Source of the DNA: Sulfurisphaera tokodaii str. 7
Lineage (GTDB): Archaea > Thermoproteota > Thermoprotei_A > Sulfolobales > Sulfolobaceae
Direction: 5' to 3'
DNA length: 64,000 nt
Assembly (NCBI RefSeq): GCF_000011205.1
Contig: NC_003106.2
Location: 558,001-622,000 of the forward strand
Part shown: piece after piece, positions 20,374-29,581 of the stretch
Layout: each line of letters begins with the position of its first letter
How positions within the stretch are numbered: the first letter of the stretch is position 1
The notes under the pieces: generated by a model
Databases searched by the model: none
The model's input: the letters and a program-made list of their open reading frames with translations, nothing else
Told to the model about the DNA's origin: nothing
Program-made: the position numbers and the translations under genes

Positions 20374-21916
20374 GATACCTATATTCTCTCTTAGTCTTTA
20401 GCATTTCTAATCCAGCTACAATTACTCTTCTAGTATCTTTTGGCTCAATGACATCATCAACCAGTCCCTTCTCAGCAGCCCAGTACGGATTTGCAAACAA
20501 CTTCCTATATTCTGCTATTCTTTGCTTTAATACATCATCTGGATTTGAAGCTTGTTGAATTTCTTTTCTATAAAGAATTCTTACTGCACCTTCCGGTCCC
20601 GTTACAGCAATTTCGGCTGTTGGCCAAGCATATACTAAATCTGCTCCTAAACTCTTTATGCTCATTGCTATATGTGCTCCTCCATAAGATTTTCTAACAA
20701 TTACTGTAATTTTAGGTACAGTCGCTTCAGCAAATGCATATAGCATTTTTGCACCATGCCTTATTATGCCTTTATACTCTTGATCAGTCCCCGGCACGTA
20801 ACCTGGAGTATCTACTAAGCTAATTAGGGGTATGTTGAACGCATCACAGAATCTAATAAATCTTGCTGCCTTATCAGCAGCATCGATATCTATAGAACCG
20901 CCAAATTCTTCTGGGTTATTAGCTACTATTCCAACAACATTACCCGCAATTCTCGCGAATCCTACTATTATGTTTTGTGCCCAATGTTTATGAACCTCAA
21001 GGAATTCACCATTATCTACAATCTTGTAAATTATTTCCCTCATGTTATAGGGTTTTGCCGCATCATTAGGAACTATTTGTTCTACTCCAGTTGCATCTCT
21101 ATCTGCTGGATCTCCAGTATCAATATAAGGAGGTTCTTCCATGTTATTTGATGGTAAATATGATAATAGTCTTTTAGTTAAATTAATTGCTTCTTGTTCA
21201 CTATCAACCATGAAATGTACTACACCGGACTTTGTTGCATGAACGACAGCTCCACCCAAATCCTGGAAAGATACTTCTTCTCCTAAAACTACTTTAGTAA
21301 TTTCTGGCCCCGTTACAAACATATAGTACGCGTCTCCTTTAATCATAATTATGAAATCTGTTAGTGCTGGCGAATAAACCGCACCACCTGCTGCTGGTCC
21401 AGCCATAATAGTTATTTGTGGAATCACACCAGAAGCCATTACATTCATTTTGAATACAGCACCATATCCTTCTAACGATAATGCACCTTCTTGTATTCTT
21501 GCACCACCAGAATCATTAATACCCACAACTGGTGCTCCTACTTTTAGAGCTAATTCATAAGCTCTAACAATCTTATTTGCATGTGTCTCTCCTAAGCTTC
21601 CTCCTAATACTGTAAAATCTTGGGCATACGCAAAAACTGTTCTACCGTCAACTTTACCCCAACCAGTAACAACACCATCTCCATAGAATCTCTGCTTATC
21701 TAGACCGAATTCCGTAGCTCTGGTAGTTGCAAAAGTCATAATTTCATTAAATTTACCATCATCAAACAAAAGTGCTAATCTCTCTCTAGCTGTAAGCTTA
21801 CCTTTACTGTGCTGGAATTGTATTCTTTCATCTCCTCCTCCCTTATACGCTTTTTCTTTTAATTGTCTTAATTCTTCAATTAATTTTTCAACTGGAGGTT
21901 TTTCATACATAGACAT
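20345..21916 (-). CDS. pccB: Acetyl-/propionyl-CoA carboxylase, carboxyltransferase subunit
   Basis: The 523-residue protein is a full carboxyltransferase (beta plus alpha crotonase-like halves), with KGKLTARERLALLFDDG at the N terminus, GINDSGGARIQEG and AGPAAGGAVYSPALTDF in the first half, and DTPGYVPGTDQEYKGIIRHGAK and KSYGGAHIAM in the second. It transfers carboxyl from biotin to acetyl- or propionyl-CoA. In Sulfolobales a bifunctional acetyl/propionyl-CoA carboxylase serves the 3-hydroxypropionate/4-hydroxybutyrate CO2-fixation cycle, as these organisms lack classical fatty-acid synthesis. It is the last gene of the three-gene carboxylase operon. Confidence 0.93.
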   Translation of the reverse strand: MSMYEKPPVEKLIEELRQLKEKAYKGGGDERIQFQHSKGKLTARERLALLFDDGKFNEIMTFATTRATEFGLDKQRFYGDGVVTGWGKVDGRTVFAYAQDFTVLGGSLGETHANKIVRAYELALKVGAPVVGINDSGGARIQEGALSLEGYGAVFKMNVMASGVIPQITIMAGPAAGGAVYSPALTDFIIMIKGDAYYMFVTGPEITKVVLGEEVSFQDLGGAVVHATKSGVVHFMVDSEQEAINLTKRLLSYLPSNNMEEPPYIDTGDPADRDATGVEQIVPNDAAKPYNMREIIYKIVDNGEFLEVHKHWAQNIIVGFARIAGNVVGIVANNPEEFGGSIDIDAADKAARFIRFCDAFNIPLISLVDTPGYVPGTDQEYKGIIRHGAKMLYAFAEATVPKITVIVRKSYGGAHIAMSIKSLGADLVYAWPTAEIAVTGPEGAVRILYRKEIQQASNPDDVLKQRIAEYRKLFANPYWAAEKGLVDDVIEPKDTRRVIVAGLEMLKTKREYRYPKKHGNIPL

Positions 21917-21957
21917 ATTTTATCACCATACTTTTTATAATAAAGAAAGAAAAAATA

Positions 21958-22467
21958 TCATTTAATAATAAGTAATAAATCACCTTTCTTTACACCCTGA
22001 CCAGGTTTTACCATAATTTTCTGTACTACTCCACCTACTGGGGCGGATATTACAGTCTCACTCTTCATTGCCTCAATAGATAATAATGGCTGTCCTTTGT
22101 TTACAGCATCGCCTTCTTTTACTCTTATCTGAACAATTCTTCCTTGCATTGGTGATAAAATTTCGCCTTCTTTTCCTTTTATCAACTCTTCAATCGACTT
22201 ACCTTGTTCTATTGGTGTTTCCGTTATTCTATCTACCTTAAAGATCGTTTCATCATCTATTACAATAAAACCATTGTCTACGTATACTCTATGAACCTCA
22301 CCATTAATCTTGAAGAGTAGTTCTCCTTCTCTCCATCCGGGTCCAATATATTCTATTTCAAACTTATTATCCTCAAAGCTGACGGTATCTTTATTACCTT
22401 GTTGATCGTAAGTCATTACATAGCTATCTCCTAATTCTGAAGATACCCTAAGTAACTTCATTACCAC
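21958..22467 (-). CDS. Biotin carboxyl carrier protein of acyl-CoA carboxylase
   Basis: The 169-residue protein ends in a biotinyl domain with the biotin-accepting lysine in SIEAMKSETVISAP and the second half-motif GVVQKIMVKPGQGVKKGDLL. The N-terminal part is a beta-rich BCCP-type linker domain (residues 1-90). It carries carboxybiotin between the carboxylase and carboxyltransferase. It overlaps the upstream biotin carboxylase by 7 bp, and pccB follows after 41 bp. Confidence 0.93.
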   Translation of the reverse strand: MVMKLLRVSSELGDSYVMTYDQQGNKDTVSFEDNKFEIEYIGPGWREGELLFKINGEVHRVYVDNGFIVIDDETIFKVDRITETPIEQGKSIEELIKGKEGEILSPMQGRIVQIRVKEGDAVNKGQPLLSIEAMKSETVISAPVGGVVQKIMVKPGQGVKKGDLLLIIK

Positions 22468-24002
22468 ATCACCCTATAAGAGGATTGTTGCAATAAACCG
22501 TATGTTTTCCAATTCGACCTCTTTGTTTGATTTTGTGGTTGAGTAGAATTAACTGTAGTCGTTGCTTTCTTTAACAATCCTCTTTGATATAACGTTGCAG
22601 CTAAAGCGGCTTTCATCTGCTCTTTTGCTTTTAAGTATTTTAGGTATTGTTCTCTCTTCTCAGCTATATATGCAGTTGAGAATTTACCTTTTTGAAAATC
22701 TTCCTCTTGTGATATCCATTTGTATAGTTCAATTGTTGTTCTAACTCCACCTATTTTATAATCATTTAAAGCTCTTATTCCAGCCTGTATGGCATAAGCT
22801 CTATTTTCGCCATATACAATGAGTTTTGAAATTAACGAATCGTAAAATGGTGGTACGTAACTACCTAAAGTAACACCACTATCTACTCTTACTCCCGGAC
22901 CAGTCGGTTCCTTATAGTATGTGATAAATCCCGAGCTACCAGTAAAGTCATTTAACGGATCTTCAGCATTGATTCTATATTCGATTGCGTGCCCTCTTAC
23001 TCTTTTATTTAATTCTTCTTGGGTAAAAGGTAAAGGTTCACCTGCAGCGATATTTATTTGAAGTTTTACTAAGTCAATTCTAAATATCATTTCGGTAATT
23101 GGGTGTTCAACTTGAAGTCTTTTATTTAATTCAAGGAAATAGAATTCTCTCGTAGTATCTGAGAAAACTGTTTCAAATGTTCCTAATGTGTAATAATGAA
23201 TAATTTGACCGAACTTGATAATTGGTTCAAACATTCTTTCTCGTTCTTCCATTTTTAGAGCTGGTGAGGGTGCTTCTTCAATTAATTTCTGATTTCTTCT
23301 TTGAATTGTACACTCTCTTTCCCATGCTACTACATAGTTGCCATATTTATCTCCTATTAGCTGAAACTCAATATGTCTTGGATTAACTGCCGCCTTTTCA
23401 ATATATAAATCAGCTTTACCAAAGGCTTGATAAGCTAATCTTTTATTCCTTTCCCAAACTTCGACTAACTGGTCTGGATTATCAACCCTAGTTATTCCAG
23501 TACCTCCACCACCGAATGCCGCTTTTACCATTATTGGGTAGCCAATTTTTTCAGCTAATTTTAGAGCCTCATCTAAACTATCAACTGGACCGTCAGAACC
23601 AGGTGAAATAGGTACTCCAGCTTGTTTTGCAATTCTTTTGCCGTCTAGCTTACTCTTAATAGCTCTCATCGCATCTACTGGTGGTCCAATCCATGTTAAT
23701 CCAGCCTTTACAACAGCTTCAGCAAAATCTGCGTTTTCAGATAAGAAACCGTAACCAGGATGAACTGCATCAGCATGAGCTTTTTCTGCTGCATCAATAA
23801 TGGCTTGAATATTTAAGTAGCTTTCTAATGCTGGTGGCGGCCCTATATAATAAGCCTCATCTGCATATTTTACGTGCAAAGCATATTTATCAGCTTCTGA
23901 ATACACAGCAACAGCTTTCATGCCCATTTCTTTGATTGCTTTCATAACTCTTACTGCAATTTCTCCTCTATTTGCAACGAGTACTTTTCCAAAAGGTGGC
24001 AT
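22461..24002 (-). CDS. accC: Biotin carboxylase subunit of acyl-CoA carboxylase
   Basis: The 513-residue ATP-grasp enzyme opens with KVLVANRGEIAVRV, has HPGYGFLSENADFA, the glycine-rich ATP lid KAAFGGGGTGITRV, HIEFQLIGD and the catalytic ELNKRLQVEHPITE and RINAEDP motifs. It carboxylates biotin with ATP and bicarbonate. The C-terminal 60 residues form a tail beyond the usual end, rich in Gln/Thr (TTTVNSTQPQNQTK), perhaps a linker for subunit assembly. It is the first gene of the carboxylase operon. Confidence 0.94.
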   Translation of the reverse strand: MPPFGKVLVANRGEIAVRVMKAIKEMGMKAVAVYSEADKYALHVKYADEAYYIGPPPALESYLNIQAIIDAAEKAHADAVHPGYGFLSENADFAEAVVKAGLTWIGPPVDAMRAIKSKLDGKRIAKQAGVPISPGSDGPVDSLDEALKLAEKIGYPIMVKAAFGGGGTGITRVDNPDQLVEVWERNKRLAYQAFGKADLYIEKAAVNPRHIEFQLIGDKYGNYVVAWERECTIQRRNQKLIEEAPSPALKMEERERMFEPIIKFGQIIHYYTLGTFETVFSDTTREFYFLELNKRLQVEHPITEMIFRIDLVKLQINIAAGEPLPFTQEELNKRVRGHAIEYRINAEDPLNDFTGSSGFITYYKEPTGPGVRVDSGVTLGSYVPPFYDSLISKLIVYGENRAYAIQAGIRALNDYKIGGVRTTIELYKWISQEEDFQKGKFSTAYIAEKREQYLKYLKAKEQMKAALAATLYQRGLLKKATTTVNSTQPQNQTKRSNWKTYGLLQQSSYRVMW

Positions 24003-24032
24003 TTTTACCCTACTTATAATAGAGTATTTATG

Positions 24033-24042
24033 GTTTAAAAAG
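24033..24042 (-). promoter_or_regulatory. TATA-like box for the carboxylase operon
   Basis: CTTTTTAAAC on the minus strand is centred about 35 bp upstream of the accC ATG at 24002. This would give a short leader of around 9 nt. No Shine-Dalgarno-like motif is obvious. Confidence 0.45.
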
Positions 24043-24104
24043 TTTTAATCTTTCAATTTTAATCATACAGATTATAAAAAGAATATAATTATAAAAAGAA
24101 AAAG

Positions 24105-24158
24105 AACTCAGTGCTCGCGCATTTCATCACAGTCAGTTCCCGGATTCCACATCATGCG
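24105..24158 (-). ncRNA. Box C/D guide sRNA overlapping the ABC permease stop codon
   Basis: On the minus strand: box C ATGATGT (24155-24149), 12-nt guide GGAATCCGGGAA, D' CTGA (24136-24133), 2-nt spacer, C' GTGATGA (24130-24124), 12-nt guide AATGCGCGAGCA and D CTGA (24111-24108). The guides are strikingly GC-rich compared with the surroundings. The UGA stop of the permease (24154-24152) is inside box C, so the sRNA may derive from the 3' end of the ABC transporter mRNA or from a promoter within that gene. Confidence 0.88.
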
Positions 24159-25786
24159 AGATAAATTCCTTCTTCTGCAATATATTTCTTTCTCGCTAAA
24201 TCCATTAATTTTCTAGTAAATAAAATTGAATAAACAGCTACTATTATACCAAAAATCAGAGAGACCCATGATGCTAAAACAATGTTTCCTTCATTTGTAG
24301 CTACGTCAATTAATTTCATCATCCCTGTATGTACCTCTAGATTATAATTCTGTATTATGTCTGGCCAATATTCTCCTATTGCTAATCCTCCCCAAGCACT
24401 GTTTATAGTACTAGATAATCCTGCAATGATATAAGGAAATGTTCCCGGTATAATTACATATCTAAGTTTTTGCCAGAATTTGAAATCATAGTTTTTCATT
24501 ATCTCCCAATATTGTTGTGGAAGGTTCTTAACACCTATCCAAAAACTATAAAATACATAGTAAAAAGTAGATATAAAACCTAGAAATAAAACGTAAAACT
24601 CATTAGTAAATGGCCCAAAAATTGAATGTATAAATGGTAGTGTAACCAAAAGGAAAAGCGGATAATATGCTGGGGCTGGAATAGCTGAATATGCTTGAAT
24701 AATCGGAATCACAATTTTTTCAGTTTTCTCGTGAGTAGTAAGATAGTAACCGACGAATATCGCAAAAACGAAAGAAAGCAAAGCAATGATTCCAACTCTT
24801 ATATAATCAAATAATATAGATATTAAATCAGACGGTAATGTTGAAATTAAGTAACCCCAGGTTGAAAGAGGTACAGAAATAATTGTTGATATCGCACCAT
24901 ATAAGATAAAAGCCAAAAGTAAGACTCCTGCGACAATCCCACTTATCTTCCAGAAATATTTATGTTCTTTTTCTTCGTCCTCTTCTTTAATGTTAGATCT
25001 TAATCTTATAGGTGTTGGGAAAACTTTTGCTAATTTAGCTGGATAAGATAGAGCACTAACTAATCTTGTAGAGTAACCAAAATGAATTCTTCCTCTTTTT
25101 CTAATAGAGATTTCAGTATCTAAACCATATCTTTCTACACTATATTTTGAAAATTCTCTAAGTAGTAAAGTAATCGCTATAGTAAATATAGCCAAAACCG
25201 CTATTCCATATAATGCGTCTGTATATTCTCCTTCGCTTACTAAATTAGCTATAACAGTTCCAATACCAAACACTTGATAAGTATGTGTTCCTACAGCGAA
25301 CACTTCGCTAACAGTTATATAAAATAAGGCGTCAGCGAAACTTGGAATTAAATTTGCTGCAATTCTGGGTATAGAAAATGGGATATATAACTTAGTCATA
25401 GTTCCCCAAAATTTAAGTCTGTAATTTTCAGAAACTTCCAATAGATCTTCTGGCACGGTTTTGAATGCTTGATACTCACCCATCCAAATATTCCAGGTAA
25501 CAGCAGTAAAAACAAGAAATAAGACAGCAAATTCTACTCCTAAACTTCCACCTATATCATATATAAAGAATATTAAAACTATAGGAAAGAAACTAAATAC
25601 CGGAACAGATTCAAAAACTTCAATTAAACTAACATAAATATTTTCAAATATTTTATTTTTTATACTAGCATAGGCTAAAAACCACCCAGAAAATATAGAG
25701 AATAATATAGTAACCCAAACCCTTCCAATCGTTACTAAAGAAGCCAAAATGAAAGTAATTAAAAGTGGAATATTCATATAACTCAT
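24152..25786 (-). CDS. ABC transporter permease, two fused BPD_transp_1 domains
   Basis: The 544-residue membrane protein contains two copies of the binding-protein-dependent permease fold. Each has an EAA-type loop that contacts the ATPase: EYQAFKTVPEDLLEVSENY (about 109-127) and KNLPQQYWEIMKNYDFKFW (about 409-427). About 6 helices flank each, with a charged cytoplasmic linker (EEDEEKEHK) between. The layout is like NitT/TauT-type anion or sulfonate importers. No substrate-binding protein is encoded nearby, so the substrate is unknown. It overlaps the ATPase gene by 4 bp. Confidence 0.88.
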   Translation of the reverse strand: MSYMNIPLLITFILASLVTIGRVWVTILFSIFSGWFLAYASIKNKIFENIYVSLIEVFESVPVFSFFPIVLIFFIYDIGGSLGVEFAVLFLVFTAVTWNIWMGEYQAFKTVPEDLLEVSENYRLKFWGTMTKLYIPFSIPRIAANLIPSFADALFYITVSEVFAVGTHTYQVFGIGTVIANLVSEGEYTDALYGIAVLAIFTIAITLLLREFSKYSVERYGLDTEISIRKRGRIHFGYSTRLVSALSYPAKLAKVFPTPIRLRSNIKEEDEEKEHKYFWKISGIVAGVLLLAFILYGAISTIISVPLSTWGYLISTLPSDLISILFDYIRVGIIALLSFVFAIFVGYYLTTHEKTEKIVIPIIQAYSAIPAPAYYPLFLLVTLPFIHSIFGPFTNEFYVLFLGFISTFYYVFYSFWIGVKNLPQQYWEIMKNYDFKFWQKLRYVIIPGTFPYIIAGLSSTINSAWGGLAIGEYWPDIIQNYNLEVHTGMMKLIDVATNEGNIVLASWVSLIFGIIVAVYSILFTRKLMDLARKKYIAEEGIYLA

Positions 25787-26505
25787 GCCTCCGTTTCCTT
25801 ATTATTTCTTTTCTTTATTGGAGTGAGGGCTTTATATAACTCGTCTAAGTATTGTGCAAATTTAGGATCTCTCGGATCCCTAGGTCTTTCTAATTCAACT
25901 TTTATCTCACCCACTACTGTGGCAGGACTTCCATTTAAAACATAAACTCTGTCTGATAACTCTACTACCTCATTAAGATTATGAGAAACTAGCACAGCTG
26001 CACGCAGATTAGTCTCTGGAGAGAATATCATTTGGTAAATCTCTTGTCGTAATCCTTCAGCTGTTAGTTCATCTAAATGAGAAAATGGTTCATCCATTAG
26101 TAATACTATAGGTTCTGCAGCTAATGCTCTAGCAATGGCTATTCTTTGCCTCATTCCTCCACTTAGCTGTTTAGGATATAGATTCTCAAAACCAGATAAC
26201 CCTACTATTTCAAGCATTTTTCTTGCAATCTTATCTTCCTCCTCTTTAGGCAATTTCCTATATTTTAAACCTAACTTAACATTCTCAAGTGCTGTCATCC
26301 AAGGAAAAGTAGCTATAGATTGGTGTACCAAGGCAATTTTAGGGGTAGGTTTTGTAATCTTTTTTCCCAATAGTCTAACTTCCCCTTCTCTTGGTTGTAT
26401 GAAACCTCCTAATATTCTCAACAGAGTAGATTTTCCAATACCAGAAGGACCTACAATTGCTATTAGTTCTTTATCATATGCTGTAATATTTACTCCTTTA
26501 AACAC
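25783..26505 (-). CDS. ABC transporter ATP-binding protein (NitT/TauT-like), N terminus uncertain
   Basis: The protein has Walker A GPSGIGKST, Q-loop HQSIATFPW, signature LSGGMRQRIAIARAL, Walker B VLLMDEPFSHLD and the H-loop SHN. The first available start is GTG at 26505, but the same frame continues upstream without a stop to about 26596. There it encodes a normal ABC N terminus (RILEGINLAYAYIDDNFVF) with no ATG, GTG or TTG. An ATG at 26561 lies in a neighbouring frame. A one-base frameshift or a non-canonical start is therefore likely. It energises the fused permease downstream. Confidence 0.85.
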   Translation of the reverse strand: MFKGVNITAYDKELIAIVGPSGIGKSTLLRILGGFIQPREGEVRLLGKKITKPTPKIALVHQSIATFPWMTALENVKLGLKYRKLPKEEEDKIARKMLEIVGLSGFENLYPKQLSGGMRQRIAIARALAAEPIVLLMDEPFSHLDELTAEGLRQEIYQMIFSPETNLRAAVLVSHNLNEVVELSDRVYVLNGSPATVVGEIKVELERPRDPRDPKFAQYLDELYKALTPIKKRNNKETEA

Positions 26506-26590
26506 AAAGTTATCATCAATATAAGCATAAGCTAAATTAATTCCTTCTAAGATTCTTCCATTTAACCACCATCTGTTAGTTTTTTGATAT

Positions 26591-26600
26591 ATTTATAAAT
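26591..26600 (-). promoter_or_regulatory. TATA-like box for the ABC importer operon
   Basis: ATTTATAAAT, preceded by BRE-like AAAAA on the minus strand, lies 23 bp from an ATG at 26572 and about 35 bp from the ATG at 26561. It indicates a transcript start near the missing N terminus of the ATPase, well upstream of the GTG at 26505. Confidence 0.5.
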
Positions 26601-26735
26601 TTTTTCTTTACCTATAATTCTGAGATCTTGTGTTAACATACTAATTTTATTATTAGGATAATTTAACTCTGTTCAAGTAAATTATCTTAGTAATATATAT
26701 ATAAATCCGCATATTTTGAAAAATCGAAAACAAAG

Positions 26736-26743
26736 TTTATAAG
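26736..26743 (+). promoter_or_regulatory. TATA box for the Tat operon
   Basis: TTTATAAG is centred about 25 bp upstream of the tatA ATG at 26764, as expected for a leaderless transcript. A second AT-rich run (TAATATATATATAAAT near 26691-26706) lies farther upstream. Confidence 0.6.
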
Positions 26744-26763
26744 TATGTAAAGCGGAATTTTAA

Positions 26764-27048
26764 ATGATAAGAATGGCTCTTGGCTCAGTATATGATGCAG
26801 CAATTATAATAGTAGTTGCCATAATACTAATCTTTGGAGCCTCAAAGCTACCAGAAATTTTTAGATCATTAGGAAGAGCCACTGGCGAGTTTAAAAAAGG
26901 AAAACTTGAAGCCGAAATGGAGCTAGCTCAGTTACAACAAGTGCAACAACAACAGCAAACACAACAACAAAAAGATCTTCAGAGTAAGATTGATGAGTTA
27001 CAAAAACAACTAGAGGAGCTAAAGAAGCAGCAATCACAGAATAAGTAA
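26764..27048 (+). CDS. tatA: Twin-arginine translocase subunit TatA
   Basis: The 94-residue protein has one N-terminal transmembrane helix (AAIIIVVAIILIFGA, about 11-25). The FG hinge (IFGASKLPEIFRSLGRATGEFKKG) leads into the amphipathic helix, the TatA hallmark. The tail is a glutamine-rich, coiled-coil segment. TatA forms the translocation pore for folded proteins with TatC. First gene of a tatA-tatA/B-like-tatC operon. Confidence 0.93.
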   Translation: MIRMALGSVYDAAIIIVVAIILIFGASKLPEIFRSLGRATGEFKKGKLEAEMELAQLQQVQQQQQTQQQKDLQSKIDELQKQLEELKKQQSQNK

Positions 27049-27077
27049 ATATTTTTTCTTCTTTTAGGGTGATAGGA

Positions 27078-27443
27078 ATGCTTGGAAGTTTAGATGATTT
27101 TTTAATTGTTTTATTGGTTGGAATATTATTGTTTGCAGGTGATAAAAATTCTGTTAATTCTATAAAAAATTTAATGAAGGGTTATAATGAATTTAAGAAG
27201 AGACGAGACGAGTTAATGGCTGAATTAAGGAGAGAATTAAATGAAGTAACTGAGGAGACTGCTACTCCTGTTAGAGAGATTTCTAATAAATTTAGGTCTG
27301 GAATACAAGAAATAAATAGCAATTATTCTGAGGTTAAAAATAGTTTTCAAGATATGCGGGTTAAATTGCTTGAAGAAAGAATTAAAGAATTAGAGGAAGA
27401 AATACAAAAATTAAAGAGTCAAACTAAAAGTGATACTAAATGA
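27078..27443 (+). CDS. Second TatA/TatB-like protein
   Basis: The protein has one N-terminal hydrophobic helix (FLIVLLVGILLFAG) followed by an amphipathic stretch (SVNSIKNLMKGYNEFKKR) and a long, charged coiled coil. The FG hinge of true TatA is replaced by FAGDKN. Position between tatA and tatC and the long coiled coil suggest a TatB-like or second TatA role. I chose ATG at 27078, which has GGTGAT five bases upstream; the frame also opens with GTG at 27069. It overlaps tatC by 4 bp. Confidence 0.8.
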   Translation: MLGSLDDFLIVLLVGILLFAGDKNSVNSIKNLMKGYNEFKKRRDELMAELRRELNEVTEETATPVREISNKFRSGIQEINSNYSEVKNSFQDMRVKLLEERIKELEEEIQKLKSQTKSDTK

Positions 27444-28276
27444 GTATACAAAAACCGAGTACAGATAAAGAGGCTCCTCTGATTGAGCATTTAAAAGAAT
27501 TAGGGCTTAGAATTAGAAACATGTTAATCTACCTCGCAATCTTCTTCTTTATATATTTTGCGTTTGGAATTTCTACTATTAAAGTAGGTTCATTTACTTT
27601 ACCTATTCTATATCCTTCAATTTATGATAGTATTGCAATTCAATTTACAAACGCATTTCTAGATAGAGAAAAACCGTCCGGTTTACATTTAATTACCCTA
27701 AATCCTTTTGACCCATTATACTCTTCTATGTATGTTTCTCTTCTTTTAGCCATTATATCTGCATTTCCTTTAATATTTAGGGAGTTTTGGGCGTTTGTTG
27801 CTCCAGGTTTATATGAGCACGAAAAGAGAACAATCAGAAAAGTATTGTTACCAGCTACATCTCTATTTATAGCTGGAGCATCATTTGCATATTTTATTAT
27901 TATTCCTTTTATGATGTTATTCGTTTATAAGCTAGATTTGAGTTTAGGCGTAGAACCTACATTAAGTTTAAGAGCTTATGTTAGTACGATTGTAACACTT
28001 ATGATAGCAGTAGGGGCTTCCTTTGAATTCCCCCTAGTTATGACATCGCTTACTCAACTTGGACTTGTTAAAGCACAAACTTGGAGACAAAATTGGAGAT
28101 GGGGTGTATTAGTCTCATTTATAATTGCATGGATAGTTTCGCCTGGTACTACTGGTGGTCTAATAGAAACAACTATTGCAGTTACTCTATCCAGTTTATA
28201 TTTTATTGGAGTTATAGTTTCGTCAATTATCGAAAAGAGAAATACTAAAAACAAAAACCAATTACTAGTCAAATAA
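27440..28276 (+). CDS. tatC: Sec-independent protein translocase TatC
   Basis: The 278-residue protein has six transmembrane helices and the TatC signature LIEHLKELGLRIRN near residues 15-28, where the conserved Glu binds the twin-arginine signal. A large periplasm-facing loop contains FREFWAFVAPGLYEHEKR, another conserved TatC motif. It recognises Tat signal peptides. The archaeal TatC here is slightly longer than the bacterial protein because of an extended first loop (about residues 45-90). Confidence 0.94.
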   Translation: MSIQKPSTDKEAPLIEHLKELGLRIRNMLIYLAIFFFIYFAFGISTIKVGSFTLPILYPSIYDSIAIQFTNAFLDREKPSGLHLITLNPFDPLYSSMYVSLLLAIISAFPLIFREFWAFVAPGLYEHEKRTIRKVLLPATSLFIAGASFAYFIIIPFMMLFVYKLDLSLGVEPTLSLRAYVSTIVTLMIAVGASFEFPLVMTSLTQLGLVKAQTWRQNWRWGVLVSFIIAWIVSPGTTGGLIETTIAVTLSSLYFIGVIVSSIIEKRNTKNKNQLLVK

Positions 28277-28333
28277 CAAAAGTCGAACATATTTTAAAAT
28301 AATATTTATTTTCTCTGACTCTTTCTTATACTC

Positions 28334-29581
28334 GTGCCTCAAACTTTAACGGAAAAAATCCTAAGTAGAGCCTCGGGTAAATCAGTAGCTCCAGGAGATG
28401 TAGTGGAGGTTAAAGTAGATATTGCAGCTTTTCATGACTTGACTGGGTATCATGTAATAGAAGTTATGGAGAAAGCGGGTATGTTAAAAGTTTTTGATAA
28501 ACAAAAAATTGTAATAGCTTTTGATCATTTAGCTCCTCCACCAGATGTAAGAAGTGCAGAGATTCAAACTCAAATAAGAAAATTTGTAAAAGAACTAAAG
28601 ATACCAAACTTCCATGATATAAATGTAGGTATCTTACATCAAATATTACTAGAAAAATACGCTAATCCAGGATATGTAATAGTAGCTGCTGATAGTCATA
28701 CTACAACTTCTGGTGCTGTTGGAGCTTTCGCACAAGGTTTAGGTGCAAGTGATGTTGCAGCTGCAGTTATAACTGGCAAAACATGGGTTATGGTTCCACA
28801 ATCATTTAAGATAATGTTAGAAGGTAAACCTGGTAAATGGATAAATGGAAAAGACGTAGCATTAAAGATCCTTGGCGATTTTAAGGCTGACTACTTTAAT
28901 GGAATGAGTATTGAAATATTTGTAAGGGAACCGTCTGCATTTCCAATGGACTTTAGGGCAACAGTTTCTAATATGGGAATAGAAATGAATGCTGACGCGT
29001 TAATGTTTGTTCCAGATGAAGAGACAGTTAATTACATTAAGACTAACAGAGGTTATGAACCAAATATTGTTAGACCAGATGAAGGAGCAAAGTATGTTGA
29101 TGAATATACGATTGATTTAGGAAAATTAGAACCCTTAGTTGCTGCTCCTCATAGTGTTGATAACGTTAAAACAGTTAATGAAGTTGAAGGTTTAGATGTA
29201 GATCAAGTATTCATAGGATCTTGTACAAATGGTAGAATAAGTGATTTCGAGATTGCTGCAAAAATTCTAAAGGGAAAGAGAGTTAAGAGTAGATGCATAG
29301 CAATACCAGCATCTTATGATTTATTTAAGAAGGCTATGGAGCTAGGCTATATAGAGACTTTAGTTAATGCTGGATGTATTGTTACATATGGTACTTGTGG
29401 ACCATGTCTAGGAGGTCACTTTGGTGTGGCTGGCCCAGGTGAGACAATAGTTTCGACTAGTTCAAGGAACTTTAAAGGTAGAATGGGGAGTAACGATTCA
29501 AAAGTATATTTAGCTGGACCAGCAGTTGCAGCAGCTTCTGCTTTACAAGGCAAAATAACTGATCCGAGGAGATTCTCATGA
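28334..29581 (+). CDS. leuC: 3-isopropylmalate dehydratase-type large subunit (LeuC/homoaconitase family)
   Basis: The 415-residue protein is the large subunit of a two-subunit aconitase-superfamily enzyme. Fe-S ligands are in [10 protein letters not shown] and TCGPCLGGH, and the N-terminal active-site motif [22 protein letters not shown] is present. It isomerises 2-isopropylmalate to 3-isopropylmalate (leucine synthesis) or homocitrate to homoisocitrate (lysine synthesis); the archaeal families are hard to separate by eye, and LeuC is the more likely. Start is GTG at 28334. It overlaps the small subunit by 4 bp. Confidence 0.88.
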   Translation: MPQTLTEKILSRASGKSVAPGDVVEVKVDIAAFHDLTGYHVIEVMEKAGMLKVFDKQKIVIAFDHLAPPPDVRSAEIQTQIRKFVKELKIPNFHDINVGILHQILLEKYANPGYVIVAADSHTTTSGAVGAFAQGLGASDVAAAVITGKTWVMVPQSFKIMLEGKPGKWINGKDVALKILGDFKADYFNGMSIEIFVREPSAFPMDFRATVSNMGIEMNADALMFVPDEETVNYIKTNRGYEPNIVRPDEGAKYVDEYTIDLGKLEPLVAAPHSVDNVKTVNEVEGLDVDQVFIGSCTNGRISDFEIAAKILKGKRVKSRCIAIPASYDLFKKAMELGYIETLVNAGCIVTYGTCGPCLGGHFGVAGPGETIVSTSSRNFKGRMGSNDSKVYLAGPAVAAASALQGKITDPRRFS

